Shown here: piece by piece, positions 22,695 to 34,687 of the stretch
Layout of the letters: the number at the start of each line of letters is the position of its first letter
Numbering within the stretch: the stretch's first letter is position 1
Source of the DNA: Acheta domesticus
Lineage: Eukaryota; Arthropoda; Insecta; Orthoptera; Gryllidae
DNA length: 64,000 nucleotides
Assembly (NCBI GenBank): GCA_031308135.1
Contig: JAHLJT010002630.1
Location: 101,730,337 to 101,794,336, forward strand
Reading direction: 5' to 3'
The notes under the pieces: generated by a model
What the model saw: the letters and a program-made list of their open reading frames with translations, nothing else
The model's database searches: none
Told to the model about the DNA's origin: nothing
Position numbers and translations under genes: made by a program

Positions 22695-22934
22695 TATACT
22701 TCGGTTTTTCTTTCTTGGCGCACGGGGGGGTGTCAATACAATGAAATATCTCACGGTATTTCGCGTCGTTCTCGGTTGTGCAGCAAGGAGTCGAATGATC
22801 CCGACTGTATCGAGCAGTGCTGGCAATCATGCGACTCCCGGCGGCACAAACGAGAACGACGCGAAATACCGTGAGATATTCCTATTTATTGAGCCCCCCC
22901 CCCACGTGTGCCAAGAAAGAAAAACCGAAATATA
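22695..22934. mobile_element. Palindromic MITE at the exon E splice acceptor
   Basis: Arms from TATACTTCGGTTTTTC and its inverse GAAAAACCGAAATATA extend inward through GGCGCACGGGG/CCCCACGTGTGCC and AATATCTCACGGTATTTCGC to the centre, almost the whole 240 bp. Related to the element arm at 49876. The TATACT tip matches the TATACTGCG family. Confidence 0.8.
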
Positions 22935-23027
22935 CAATGTGTTACGAAATGAACATATAACTTATTTATTGTAATGGTTTATTCACCTTAATAAACAGAC
23001 ATGATAATTTTATAACACTTTTTTACT

Positions 23028-23400
23028 GTCATACATATATTGACGTTTCGACCCTGTTAGGAGTCTTTTTCAAAAATCTAAAAAATATAATGAAAGTTCT
23101 GATGGTGAATTAACAATAAAATTATAACATCTAATAAAACGATGCAATTACAAGGAATGAATATAATAATAAAATATAAATTGCGGCATCCATAGAGAAC
23201 AGAATTTGCAGACATCATAAATAAAAGGGTAGCATTTTAATCAAAATAGTCACTATGATATAAAAACTGGTCACTTCGTAAAATTCATCTGGACAACTCG
23301 TAGGATATAAGTCGCTCTTTTAAATTGGTTACAAGTTCCCAGAGTTTACATTTGTAGGTATTGTACAGATCATTGAATAATATAAGCCAAACATAACTAT
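23028..23400 (-). mobile_element. Possible Penelope-like element 3' region with hammerhead-like remnant
   Basis: The minus strand reads AAAAAGACTCCTAACAGGGT then CGAAACGTCAATATATG: a short hairpin (GACTCC/GGGTC, imperfect) followed by CGAAACGTC, the text that ends the hammerhead motifs of Penelope-like retroelements. The CUGANGA box is degraded to TTTGAAA. The AT-rich sequence to 23400 has no coding sequence. Confidence 0.35.
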
Positions 23401-23429
23401 TGGTACTAAAACAACATGTACTTTCTCGC

Positions 23430-23770
23430 CCGTATTTTAACCTAAAATTACACGAAAAGAACTCAAATTTTTGAAAAATTGTATCTATTTCAAAATCTTT
23501 CTTTAAAGAACAGATATCATCAAGGGGGAAATCTCTATCTTTTTAATGTAATATTTTGGTTGCAGGAAGACTCCAAAAATTTTTAACTTTTGCAATTTCC
23601 AAAAAATTGGGGTTTTCAACAAACATGAGACCTATACGAACCATTCAGTAAAACGTCCTTTACACTATTTAACAACAAAATTTAATAAAAAAGGATGGAG
23701 CCATTTCTTTGAAAATTTTGAAAATATCTCAGGGACGTTATGTAATGTACCCTCCAAAATTATAATATTG
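23430..23770 (+). repeat. AT-rich dispersed repeat S, copy 1
   Basis: Matches 61190-61500 throughout, for example CGCCCGTATTTT, GGTTTTCAAC, ATGGAGCCATTT and GAAAATTTTGAAAATATC in the same order. Unclassified. Confidence 0.7.
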
Positions 23771-23779
23771 GTTTCAAAA

Positions 23780-25204
23780 CAGTGGCGTGCATTCCATGGA
23801 ATGAAGGGAATGAATCATTCCCCTAAGCAAAGCACAGAAAAATCCTTTCTATATTTAAAATATTCTTTGCTTATGGCCAGAGCAAAACTGGTCACTCAAC
23901 TCAGATTCTGAGCTAAGAACTAGTGGTTGAACCGTAACAATCGATGTTTTCAAAACGGTGTGTATATTCGTCTCGTGACGTCAGCGAAGCTTCTTCGATC
24001 CTGGAGAGTGTAGGCGTTCGACTTCGTCAAGCCTCGTCAAAAGTCGGGTCGGTCCGTGAGTGCGCGAGGAGAATGAATATTAGAATTCACTGTTGTGATC
24101 GACTGGTAGCAATTTCAAGTTCGAAAGAATTTTTTTTATTTTGGAATTTTGAGAATGTTTTATGTACATGCTAACTACATTATAATACAATGAAAGTTTA
24201 AAGCACCGAATAATACCGAGAACGTTTATATTAAGTTAAAGAAAGTATTCTAAACAAACTAATTCTTTGCGTACCGTTCTGCAGTTCTCCCTTGCGAGAA
24301 GGGAATGCATCGGTGAACTCATTCCGAGCAGTAGTCATGGCATCTAACGAGGAAAGTAGGAACCACGAAGTCTACAAGACGTGATAGGAACAACCCGCGA
24401 TCGACACGGGCGGCGCAACGCCCACGGATCCTTGTGATAATCTCTGTTTCCGGTGATACATTCGACGTAGGCACGATCAACTTTCAGAAGAATAGAAACA
24501 TTACGATATTTCGAGGAATCACCACACATAAGAATTGCAGATGGAAGTTTGGATCGTATTCGCCTTTGGTCTATTAAGAGATAAATTCTACCAGGATCGT
24601 CGCGAGAGTTGATACCAAAAATAATACATGATTTGCATTCAGAGCAAAAACAAACACAAGATGCAAGAAATAGAACTTGACGTGACGTGAAATTTTGTCC
24701 AAGGAATTTAAACCGCAGAGCATCCAGAGAATGTGAAAAGTGTAAGAAAACAGTAGAACGGACATCACATTCATTGTTTGTATAGATCGTGAAAAACATT
24801 ATTACTGAACTCTATAGATACATTTTCAAATTAACATTCACCATATATTAAAGTTTACGCACTTATTTTTCATTTGATGAAAGAAAAAATATGCTTTAAT
24901 GCATTGATGGATTTTATAAATTTGTTAATAATTTAAAATAACTAAGTACTCGATAAATAAGGTTTAGTTGTAAATCACATAAATACCGAATTATATTTGT
25001 TTATTATGTTAGAAGGCATTTAGGCAACGAAATTTTCCCTTGGGGTCTGTTTACTCCCGGGCAATCAGTTACGTTCGTATGCAAGACGCCCGGGTTAATA
25101 TTCACATTTTGAGAAAATTCATATCATCTTTAACTGTTTTACGTTTTTTATACCTTAGACTTCAAAATTGCTTCCCCTACCAAAATTATCACCGCACGCC
25201 ACTG
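23780..25204. mobile_element. hAT-like element, 1.4 kb, CAGTGGCGTGC ends
   Basis: CAGTGGCGTGC at 23780 and its perfect inverse GCACGCCACTG ending at 25204 are in hAT style. The interior holds no recognisable transposase; the 151-codon minus ORF at 24344-24799 is unrecognised. No 8-bp duplication is visible, so the two ends could belong to different insertions. Confidence 0.45.
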
Positions 25205-25399
25205 TAATTATGTAAAAGTACGTAAAATAAAAATGGTATTAATGCATTCAGAATATCATGGAAAATATGAAAGAATTTACTTAATATATCTATCTTGCGC
25301 CAAAATATGCATTTACATGAAAATCTGTTCCCTGCTAATAAACAATAAAAGGTAAGTAATGTAAATTAATTTAAACCGAGTTTAATAGAGCCTATATTG

Positions 25400-25510
25400 A
25401 AACATTACTTTTTGGGGTGTCCCGATACCGAAAAATGTTTTTTTTCAAAACGTCCGTCCGTCTACCCGTCAGTCTGTCTGCCTGTCGTCTGTCTGTTTGC
25501 CTGTCCGTCC
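25400..25510 (-). repeat. Dispersed repeat S end with TCTG/TCCG tract
   Basis: GATACCGAAAAAT followed by CAAAACGTCCGTCCGTCTAC is the reverse of 61600-61670 (CAGACAGACAGACACGTTTT, ATTTTTCGGTATC), so it is another piece of repeat S in opposite orientation. Confidence 0.55.
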
Positions 25511-26140
25511 GAGTGTTGTATATGAACAACACTAGCGTCTAAACTGTATTACTTCGCATATACGTACGTATACGAAAAAGTAAAAAACAAAGAACTTGGT
25601 TGCAAAAGTACGGTGATCGCAATTTACCACTTTGTAACAAGCACTATTGTTTGAACACATTTTACACAAATAAAATTATTTTATTTAAATAATTGCACTG
25701 CCGTTCTACATATTGCAATACTGAAAGATCTTCCACACACATTCTTATTCCCAACACCGCTCGCAGACTGTAACTCAGCTGTAACTGCAGTCGGAAATAC
25801 GCACTCACCCAGAGAGGCAGAAATGGATTAACTTACAGAATGGCCAAGAAGGACTCGTCAAATGCACATTTTGAATCAACAAACCTAACATCAATTGAAA
25901 ATAAGTTCTCTAAACCCGTAAATAATACATTCAGTACCGTCATTAATATACTGAACTTGTGTATTTTGAATAACACACGAAATTCATAAAATTAACTTGC
26001 AGCTTGTATCAAACGAAGACACAAAATTGTTTTTCGGTTTGAACGCCGCGCCGCGCTGTGTTCGGTAACCAGACCATTGAATTGAATTGATGTCATATTT
26101 TACGTGGCGAGACTCAGGCCATGAGACCTGCTCATGAGGA
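25510..26140. other. AT-rich stretch without a supported gene
   Basis: No ORF with motifs. 26076-26140 (GATGTCATATTTTACGTGGC, GAGACTCAGGCCATGAGACC) resembles 39191-39240, possibly a SINE fragment. Confidence 0.35.
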
Positions 26141-26144
26141 GTTA

Positions 26145-26853
26145 AGGCCCATTCACAATGCAGACGTAAACATAACCGTAACGCACAGACATAAACTTAA
26201 ACATAAGTGATAGACTGAAGCATTCACAATGTACAACATAAGCGTAAGCAAAGATTTTCTATTTTCTGTGAGCCATTCTAGTTACTACTGGTTGGATGTG
26301 AGAAAATATAGTTTATATATATTGAAATTTTATTTAAAATATTCATGTTTATATAAACATACATAACATTTATAAACATGTATGTGGCACAACAGCTCTT
26401 TACGAGCCAAGGCCTACCACGGGCGTCTCGACCTTGCGGCCATGAGTTGGGTTAGATTAGGTTAGGTATTTTAATTTAAATAAAAATTCAAACTAAATGG
26501 TACTTCTGTGAATATTACAACAAAACTAAACTACAAAAAGACCGTACGCTACAAAACAACGCAGAAAACCGTCAAAAATCAACCAAGCAATTTGGAAAAC
26601 AAGTCCTTTGTTTGATCTATCGACTTCGATTCCATTTCGATACTCGATTTTGAGTTAAACGTACTGTGATTGGTTCATTTCTTATTTCCGACATAAGCAT
26701 AAGCACAGAAGCTTGAAGCTTGCAAGCTTTTAAGTTAACGTCTTATGCGTTGTGCTTATGCGAATGCATTGTGAATGAGTCCGCTTATAAACGTTGTCCT
26801 AACTTTTATGTTAACGCTCTGCTTATGTTTATGTCTGCATTGTGAATGGGCCT
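26145..26853. mobile_element. PIF/Harbinger-like MITE with TTA duplication, copy 1
   Basis: AGGCCCATTCACAATGCAGA and its inverse TCTGCATTGTGAATGGGCCT form a perfect 21-bp terminal repeat with a further C, extending imperfectly to about 35 bp. TTA flanks both sides (26142-26144 and 26854-26856), the 3-bp duplication of PIF/Harbinger elements. Inside, CATTCACAATG and related ACATAAGC motifs recur. No transposase. Confidence 0.75.
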
Positions 26854-26870
26854 TTATGGTCTTAGAGTGA

Positions 26871-27493
26871 ATGATATTGGAAAATGAAGCAAGCCCTCTA
26901 GTAGAATACGTAGTAACATGTTGGGATCCGTACAGAAAGTCGCACCGGAAAAACCTAGATAGAATACAAAGGAAAGCGAATAAGTTTACTTGTAGAACGA
27001 ACTTAATAAAAATGGCATGGGAACCTCTAGAAACGAGAAGAACAAGGGCGAAGCTCAGAGGCGTATCGAGGTATTCAAGCGCCCATGGCAATCATAGAAT
27101 TTGCGCCCTTGTCACGCTTCTTCAAATTAAGTTGTTTCAGCGTGTATACTCTAAATAGCGCCCCCTGTGCGTGGCGCCCATGGCACGTGCCATGTCTGCC
27201 ACACCGTAGATACGCCACTGGCGAAGCTTTGTGCACTTTATAAATCGTACGTAGGTCAGCCAGCGTGGAAGGAAATTCAGGTTAGACTGGAAAAACCAAA
27301 TTATTTAGGCCGAAGCAATCACATCCACAAAATTCGAACAAGGAAACAGAATTCAGATCTTAGGAAATTCTCATTTTGTAACAGAGCAATTAGAGATTGG
27401 AACAGTTTACCCGCAACAACTTTCAAGGCCTTCCCTCTAAGTGCACGTAGTTTTAAAAATAAGTTAGAACAAGCTAAAAGTAATAGATGTTAA
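26871..27493 (+). pseudogene. LINE polymerase C-terminus, split by a MITE
   Basis: Before the MITE the frame reads SPLVEYVVTCWDPYRKSHRK and IQRKANKFTCRTNLIKMAWE then PLETRRTRAKL; after it, AKLCALYKSYVGQPAWKEIQ and FSFCNRAIRDWNSLPATTFK. This is the classic C-terminal region of jockey/CR1-type insect LINEs (LEYxxxVWDP ... WEPLExRR ... RDWNxLP). The insertion plus duplication is 173 bp, exactly the shift seen between the two frames. The upstream RT is missing. Confidence 0.85.
27056..27220. mobile_element. hAT MITE, CAGWGGCGTA family, copy 2
   Basis: A 165-bp element with ends CAGAGGCGTATCG and GATACGCCACTG, flanked by a perfect 8-bp duplication GCGAAGCT (27048-27055 and 27221-27228). It interrupts the LINE ORF at the AKL codons and is the sister of 15924-16083. 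Confidence 0.95.
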
Positions 27494-27637
27494 ATGAGTA
27501 ACTAAGTGATGTGAAGTGTGGTGAAGTTCTGGTTAGTGTAATCCAATGGAAAAGAGTGTAGTGTAGTGTAGTGTAGTGTAGTGTAGTGCAGTGCAGTGCA
27601 GTGAACGTGATAAATGCCTTTTTTTCAATCTAATTTA

Positions 27638-27683
<46 letters not shown>

Positions 27684-28120
27684 GATTTTATTATCACTAA
27701 CATATAATTGTTATATATCATAGTAGAGTTGAAATAATTGTTATAACACTTAATATTAGATTGTTTTATTTATTCTAGCTTGGCCATTGGCCCTCTGCAG
27801 CCGCATAAGATAAATACATTAGTAGTAGAAATATACTTAGATAATATTCTAGTTTTAGTTATACAATATCATGCTTATAAGACTCGTCAGTTCTAGTCTA
27901 TGGGGGATCGAAAAATTCTCTTGGTAGCTTTCTTTTTTAATCTTTTGCGATGAGGACTTAACATTAGAGATAGTATGTTTATTGCATCGTATTGTATTCT
28001 ATCGTTCTGTATAGTACTCTTTTATTATCTTTTTATTATTATTGTAATTATTGTTAATCAACTGCCACCGGGTCATACCCAATTGCAGTTCAAACAAATG
28101 TAATTAATAATAAAAGAGAA
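27494..28120 (+). mobile_element. LINE 3' UTR with TGTAG and TA microsatellites
   Basis: Continues the LINE end: (GTGTA)n at 27556-27605, (TA)n at 27640-27678, and a terminal CTGCCACCGGGTCATACCCA at 28061, the counterpart of the tail at 6337-6375. Confidence 0.6.
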
Positions 28121-28129
28121 GAGATCGTG

Positions 28130-31100
28130 GTGTGAATAATACTGTGATGGACAATATGAACTGATTGTACAGGTCCCAGTTTTTGTAAGGAAGGGAAGCA
28201 AATGAGACAGTAAAGAAGATTGAGTGTGAAATTAGTGTTGACGGTTAGAATTTGTGAACAATCACGTTTTGATGCTTACTACTGATGGCAGAAAAGGAAA
28301 TATGTAGGATAAGGAGAACAGAATGAGAGGAGATTTAATAGAGGTCTAAGAATAAAGAGGACGGATAAGTAAGGGCTGTGAAAGGGTGGAGTAAGAAAAA
28401 GCTACGGTGAAAAAATGGACGGGTAAGTTGGTGAATGGAAAGAATAAGGAAGAGAAGGAAGGAAGTGGGAAGGGGCGATACAACAAAAGGATAGATGCTA
28501 GTGAAACGGGGAAAGATGAGAGGAAATTAAGATGTTTAGTGAAGAGAAAGGATCCTTAGATGAATTTTATAAAAAGTGAAGAGGAGGAGGAGAAGAATAA
28601 GGAGAGAATAAGGATGTGTTGGATAGTAGGATTCTAGGGGAGATTAATGAAATAAAAATAAATGAAAGGTGAATTTGAAGAGATAAGAGCTCTAAGTTTA
28701 CGAGAAAATAGAGGAAAAGGGATAGAGGTGAAAATAAAGAAACTTAACAAGAAATGAGTACATTGAAGATTAATTTTAAAATATGGAAAAATGTAGACAG
28801 CAAGGTATTGGGAACTGGAGCAAGAAAAAAGTAGAGAATGTTTCAGATCAAGTGATATGGTAAATATTGCAAGATATATTAGGAAACTAGAGAGATAGTT
28901 TAAAACGATAAAACAGGAAATGGAAAGGGGACATAGTAAAATAAAAGTAATTGAAAAGAAAGTGTATGAATGAGGTCAGCAAAAAGTTATCATCATCTGA
29001 TAGCATTTGTATAATTCAGCAAATGATTAAAAAAGATAATGAGCAAGGAAACAGTGGCAGTAGAAGAGACGAGGATTATAGGAAAGCATAAGAATGATTA
29101 TCAAGTTGAACGAAATAGAAAAAAAAAGTAAATACTGAGGAAGAAAGAAAGGTTATGGCATTTCGGTGTGTGGATTGTGAATGACCTGTCAGAAGAGGAA
29201 TGAAACATGAGGTAGTGGCTAAACAGAATTTTGGTAAAAGAAATAATGGCAGAAAGATGAAGGTATGGTAGGATACCATTGGTTGCAAATAGATGGGAGA
29301 AGGATCCTTGGTATAGGGGAGGGAGAGCAAATTAGCAGTTTATGAGTTATGAGAGGATAAGAGCTGTGAGAGGAGAGATAGGTAATACAACGAAGAGGTA
29401 CTGAGGGAAGAAATGGAAAGAAAATGCAAAGAAGAGGAGAAAAACTGGATATTTGAAGGAAGGATTATTAAGAAAGTATTTTGGAATGTGCTCGATTTAA
29501 ATAAAGACAGAGATTTACAGACAGAGGTCAAATTTAGGATTTTATAGAGCTTGTTGAAACATGGGTGCAATATAAAGAGAAGAAACGTGAGGACTGGCGA
29601 AGTAATATAAATGGATATTTCAATTCTCAAGTAGGAAGAGTTGTAAGAGCATGGAAGAGTAGGGACAGTAATTAGATTGGGGATTCAACAGGTGTGGATG
29701 GAGGAAAAGGAAGTGATGTTATGGTAAGGAGTTGTATTAATTAGAAGATCTGTCCTGTGTTTGCAAGAAACGAGTAAGAGTTTATCTTTGAGTACATGAA
29801 AAAAAGGGAAAGAACACAATTATATCATCTTTTGGGGGATTGAGGAGAGATCGGATTGAGAAGGGTCGGATGAGATAACGAAAGGAATGGGGAGGAAGAA
29901 ATAGATGGCGGAGTCTCAACAGATGATCATTAAGGGAGGTAAGAAATTATTAAAGTTGGTAGAGAAGGATCGTTTATTCCAAATGTTAGTAGGAGGGAGA
30001 TTAGTTTGGGGAAGAACATTTGTGGGAAGAAAAGGAGCAGGAAAAGTTATAGTCTAAGTAATAAAAGGAATGGAAGGATGATAAATTATAAAGAAGTTGA
30101 AAGTGAAAGAAAGAGTGGAGTATGACCATCTACGAGAGTAAAGAGTACATTGGAAAGTAAAGTGCTTTGGGAGAGTAAGTGTCAGGAAAGTTTGATTTGG
30201 AAATAAGTATATTTCCCTGTGAATGGAAAGTAGGAGTTACTAGTAAGTAGTGAACCAAACAAGTGAAGCAACTGAGATAAATATTGTAGGGTTCATATTC
30301 TGATGCCAACATGCTACCAAATCTGCGAGTCTGATGAGGGAAAGATTGAAAAAAGGCACAGAAAATATATACGTAGAAAATATTTACCCCTGGGATTCAG
30401 AAAGAGTATAGGAATAAGGAAAAAATACACATTTGCTTCATTAAGTAATATGGAGATATTTTAAAGAGAAAGGGAGGATGTGAGCATTTTGAGGACTTCC
30501 CTGCAGCCTTTGGAAAAAGTCAATAGGAATATGCTAGAAATGTATTAGTCTAATACACGGGGAAATTGCTATAGAGTGAAGGTAGAAAGGTAAGTAAGTG
30601 ATAAGATTCTGAATTAGTAAGGATTCTTCTGAAAAGGCAAGAATGTTCTTTATGTCATGATTATTCATTATTTTAAGCCTACATTAGACAAGAAAATTTA
30701 GAAAGAAGAAGATGGAGGAATATGGATCGAAAATACGAGACATAGGTCATTGACCTCTGCCGATGATATAGTACTACTGTACGAGGCCAAAACAAAAGTG
30801 AAGATGATTTAAAGATTGAAGAAATGTTTAGGGTTTAGGGAATTAGAACTAAACTATGAAAATGGTATGATTGGACATTTTGGAAAAAGAAGAAGGGATA
30901 AAAGGAAGAGAGGATTTCATATAAAGAGAGGAAAATTAATGACGTAGATAAAACACAGTGTTTGGATTATCGATTGCAATATAATAGAGGGTGAGGCTGG
31001 CACTAGGTAGAGAATTCAAGGAAAGGAATAGTCGCCGAAAGGCAAGCATGGGAAATTGTGAAAAGGAAACGCAGTAGGGATTATGATAACAAAAAGAGGA

Positions 31101-31500
31101 TATCTGACTGATTGGTGGGTCTATTTGTAGTATTGAAATTTAAAAAATTGGAAGTGTGGAAAAGGGAAGAAAAACAGAGAGCATTCAGGATACATTTTTA
31201 AGATGGAGACGAGTTTGATTATTGCACCCTAAGCCGCATCATAAGAGAACGGCCAGGAAAACCATTAAGCTGAAGAAAGTGTTGTTAGGCCAATTCTCAT
31301 CTATCTGCCCTTTCCTCACACCTAAGTGTTTCAAATATTTGTGAGGTACATTATAGTAGAATGGGTTGAGAACAGGAAAGGGCAGGATTTTATAATGAAG
31401 GATGATTTACTCTGAGAAAAAGTAAGATTAAGAGGCGAAGATCAGGAACTATGTGTAGGTTATGGAGAAAAGAGATATTCAGGGACAGGAAAACATGAAA
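28130..31500 (+). pseudogene. Decayed full-length-like LINE (endonuclease and RT traces)
   Basis: A 3.4-kb purine-biased block with no long ORF, but translated pieces appear in LINE order. About 29740-29790: a weak LCLQETSKS endonuclease start. 29928-30080: GGKKLLKLVEKDRLFQMLVG then GRTFVGRKGAGKVIV, the end of the apurinic endonuclease domain (expected WTFVGxxGxSVIDYV). 30747-30790: SLTSADDIVLLYEA, the RT catalytic box with FADD changed to SADD. 30820-30860: RELELNYENGMIGHF. 31200-31290: a degenerate C-terminal RIIRERPGKP stretch. Stops and frameshifts occur every 100 bp or so. The N-terminal third is Lys/Glu-rich, as in LINEs with a coiled-coil first domain. Long dead. Confidence 0.6.
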
Positions 31501-32660
31501 AAATAATATAGTTCATATGTAATAAGGAATACAGCCACGTATACGTATGTGTGTGTGTGTGTGTGGTGAAGAGATTTCATACATTTGAGAAAAAATGTTT
31601 GAAACCATGAGAAAAACTGTTGGGAATGTGTCTCAGTCTGCCAGATAAAATAAAATGAATATTAGTAGACTGAAATCCAATAAATACAACCTATTCAAAT
31701 AGAATGGATGTGGAATGAAAAAGTCGATAGATAATAATACATAGTAATGAGATATGGGATTCTGATTATTAAACTGAGTCATATGTAAAAAGATACAATG
31801 GCATATAATACGTGAGATGTGTAGTGGAACCTGTAGTAATGATCTAATTGTCAATTAAAGAATGTGTGTCTTATCTATTAGTTTTACAGTCATTATCAGC
31901 AATGCAATAAATCACGAGATAAATACCAAAGAAATTACTTTATCCCACCATAACAAAATTAATATAAAAACAATATCTTTCAAATACATTTTCAGAACAA
32001 AATATGAATTTGAAAATATATATTGAGGAAATTCATTCCTTGCAGATCTAAAAATATAATATTCATGTGCATGGTCGGAGACATATTAAACGTCCTCGAG
32101 ATTCGAAACAAGAAAAATAAAGGAATTCTAAACGGAAATGAAAACGAAAAGTTCAATGTCTTCCCTGATTTAAAAGTAATTCATAAAATATCGTGTTATA
32201 TCTAACGTGATAACGGGCGGAAACGTGTGTAACAATCAAGGCGCGGCGTCAAAAATACTCATGTGACATATTGCAGCCTCCATCTAGATATTTTTCTCAT
32301 TCCCCAACTCCGATTTTCCTGACTTTTTCCAGTTCAATGAAAATCGCTGACATTTCGCAATTTTCCAGAAAGCGTCAACTTTTGTATGCAGGTTGTGGTA
32401 TTTTCAATTGTCGAGAAAGCGATCAACGTTTTTATGAAGGTAATGGCAAAACGTAATGTAAAACGTAAAACACGTTTTACGTTAGGCAAAACGTAACGTA
32501 AAACACGGGTCTGTAGTCAGTTTCGCTAACAAAAGTCGCCAGGAGCGGGAAGCGAGTTCAGAGACTGCTTCTACTCAATCACCATGGCCTCCTTCATAGA
32601 GGTTGTGAAGCAGCTGATAAAATATAACTTCAGAGACGCATCATGCAAGATTTGCACTGA
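31500..32660. other. Stretch without a supported gene
   Basis: TG microsatellite at 31549-31566, then AT-rich DNA. At 32450-32510 AAACGTAA motifs form small palindromes. An ATG in good context at 32584 opens MASFIEVVKQLIKYNFRDAS, but it runs straight into dispersed repeat T, so coding is unproven. Confidence 0.3.
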
Positions 32661-32668
32661 CATTTATT

Positions 32669-33251
32669 TTTGTCCCTTAAAATTGCTTTCTTTACTCTTC
32701 ACCGTTCTAGTACAAGACTATTATAAAAAGTTCTATTTATATTGGATTTTTAATACTTATTCATTGAATTTAAACATTTTGTATTCTCCTTCATTCATTT
32801 TTTCCATAGGCTTTAGACGGTTTGTTACGTATGCAATAAAGTACCAATACATTAACTTTACTGTCATAAGTATCTACAATATTCTTCATTATGGTGGTAG
32901 TTACTCCTTACATAAAAAAATCATTTATTTGGTATTTTGTATTGGTAAAGAATTAGTTTCGATGTTACTGCTCATCGAAAGAATTAGTTTCAAAATTTGA
33001 ATCGTTTTGCAGAGAAAAGTTTACTTTTATTTCTTCCAATATGAGGCGCAGACATGTCCAAATATAGTTAAAATATTAATTGGGAATATACTAGATTTTG
33101 CAACGAAATAAATCTCGCTTTCTTTCACAATAGTTTGGCATGGTACCATTTTCATTTTGAATTGAGTATCCTTTGATCTCCGTCTCGGTTGTAAACACAG
33201 ACAGTGGCGCGCTCCTGTAAACATCATTCTCAAGTTGGTCGAGCTATACCA
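32669..33251 (+). repeat. Dispersed repeat T, copy 1
   Basis: About 580 bp matching 45809-46408 at roughly 80 percent or more by eye, from TTTTTGTCCCTT to GAGCTATACCAG, including CACCGTTCTAGTACAAGACT and AACACAGACAGTGGCGCGCT. Unclassified; no ORF shared. Confidence 0.75.
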
Positions 33252-33259
33252 GCGTAGAC

Positions 33260-33715
33260 GTTTGCGACATTTGCTCTTCCCCCTCCCCGCGCACAGCGTA
33301 AAGAGAGATTCATGTAAGAACAAGCAATTTTGACAGCTAGTGCTGGTCCTTGATCCCATTGAACTCTCCTTCCTCGATTCGTTCCTTTGCAGTTGGCTAC
33401 TTGTAAATGGTTTCGATGGTAAATGTCCTCGTCCGACGAAAATATAGTGCGCCACGAGAAATAATTGAAATGAGGAACGGCAGTGCTAGGTGCTTTTCTG
33501 GAAAAAATTATTTCTTTTGTACACATTATATGGAATTTAGTCTTTGCGTGATAAGTATTATGTTTATTTTAAAACCGAGTCTTGAATGTAAGGTGCGTAC
33601 CGGTGCACGTGTTTCTGAACAGCTGCCGCAGCGGAGGGATACTTCTTTGAATAACATATGATGTTCACTTGTTTAGCGAACTGTCACTTTTGCTTGTTCT
33701 AACGTGAATTCTTCT
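33260..33715. other. Stretch without a supported gene
   Basis: Mixed composition; short ORFs without motifs. It forms the 3' flank (intron) of exon C. Confidence 0.35.
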
Positions 33716-33719
33716 GTAC

Positions 33720-34021
33720 CTGCGGAGCGGGCGCGGGCGCGGGCCCGCCGGCGTGGGCGTTGCCTGGGGCGGGGGCGGTGGGCGTAGCGGCGGCGGCGGG
33801 GGCGGAGGCGTTGCGCGAAGCCGTGGGCGTGTCAGCGCGCGCCGTCGCCGCCTCAACCGCTGCCACGGGCGGCGCGGGCGGGCTGGCGGTGGGCGCTGGG
33901 GCCGGCGGCGCCGCGGAGCTGGCGGCGGCGGCGGCGGCTGCGGGCGGGGGCGGCGGGGGTGCCGTAGCGGCGGGCGTGCTGGCCAGGCTGGACGCTAGGA
34001 GCGCGTCGCTGCTTGCCGTCC
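33720..34021 (-). CDS. Internal Ala/Pro-rich exon (exon C)
   Basis: On the minus strand an acceptor TGCTTGCTGCGCAG and a donor CGCAG/GTACAG bracket 302 bp. One frame is open throughout: TASSDALLASSLASTPAATA, then poly-Pro and poly-Ala, then AAVEAATARADTPTASRNAS and GNAHAGGPAPAPAPQ. The other two frames meet stops. GC at third positions is very high in the open frame. Entry phase 1 and exit phase 0 fit exon B (exit phase 1) upstream and exon E (entry phase 0) downstream. Low complexity predicts disorder; no domain is recognised. A PIF-like MITE starts 25 bp before the acceptor. GC-rich noncoding DNA remains possible, but paired splice signals and phase argue for an exon. Confidence 0.55.
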
Positions 34022-34046
34022 CTGCGCAGCAAGCACCTTTCTGTTA

Positions 34047-34687
34047 GGCCTCATTGACAATGGAAACTTAAACGTAACGTAATGCTGGAAACTTAGCCGT
34101 AAAATGTACACGTAAAAACAAGCGTTCACAATGCCGAACGTAAGTTGGAACGTAAGTTTCGCCTGAACCAATCACAATTCATTGCACTGAAACTAGATTG
34201 ATTCGTTTCTAGCATGGTGGAAAGATCTTTCTACTATGGTTTCTAGCTTTTTCTTCGACTTTCCTATCGATTTGTCTTTATTTCGCGTTTCCTTTATTTT
34301 ATAAACATGGATTCTCTTGTATCAAATTCACGAGTAATTCGTCGAACATTATTAGTTTATTCGCCATGACTCGTTAAAGTCACAATAAAAATTGCCCAAA
34401 TTCTTACTTTCAATTCACTATATGGATCAAAACCGCTCGCAAACTAGTTCTCTATAAAATGACATAACCACACACTACCACAACACAATCTAAAATCTAC
34501 CTTCCTCGCTCCTATCAGATTGGTCTCCGGTAGAATTCCGACGTAATCTTAACGTAAAAGCTTGAAGCTTGTGAACTTTGTTTACGGACTTACGTCTAAG
34601 GTCACGACACGGCATTGTGAATGGTCTCGCTTAGCAACTCAGTTCTAGGTTTTGCTGCTACGTTACGTTTGCATTGTGAATGAGGTC
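34047..34687. mobile_element. PIF/Harbinger-like MITE, copy 2
   Basis: GGCCTCATTGACAATG at the left and CATTGTGAATGAGGTC at the right are imperfect inverted ends, followed inside by AAACGTAACG/CGTTACGTTT. TTA precedes the left end and TCA follows the right. Internal CATTCACAATG-like motifs recur as in 26145-26853. No transposase. Confidence 0.65.

Noticed and set aside
23780..25204. Autonomous hAT transposon
   Set aside because: Inverted ends are present but the interior lacks transposase motifs and there is no clear 8-bp duplication; listed only as a hAT-like element.
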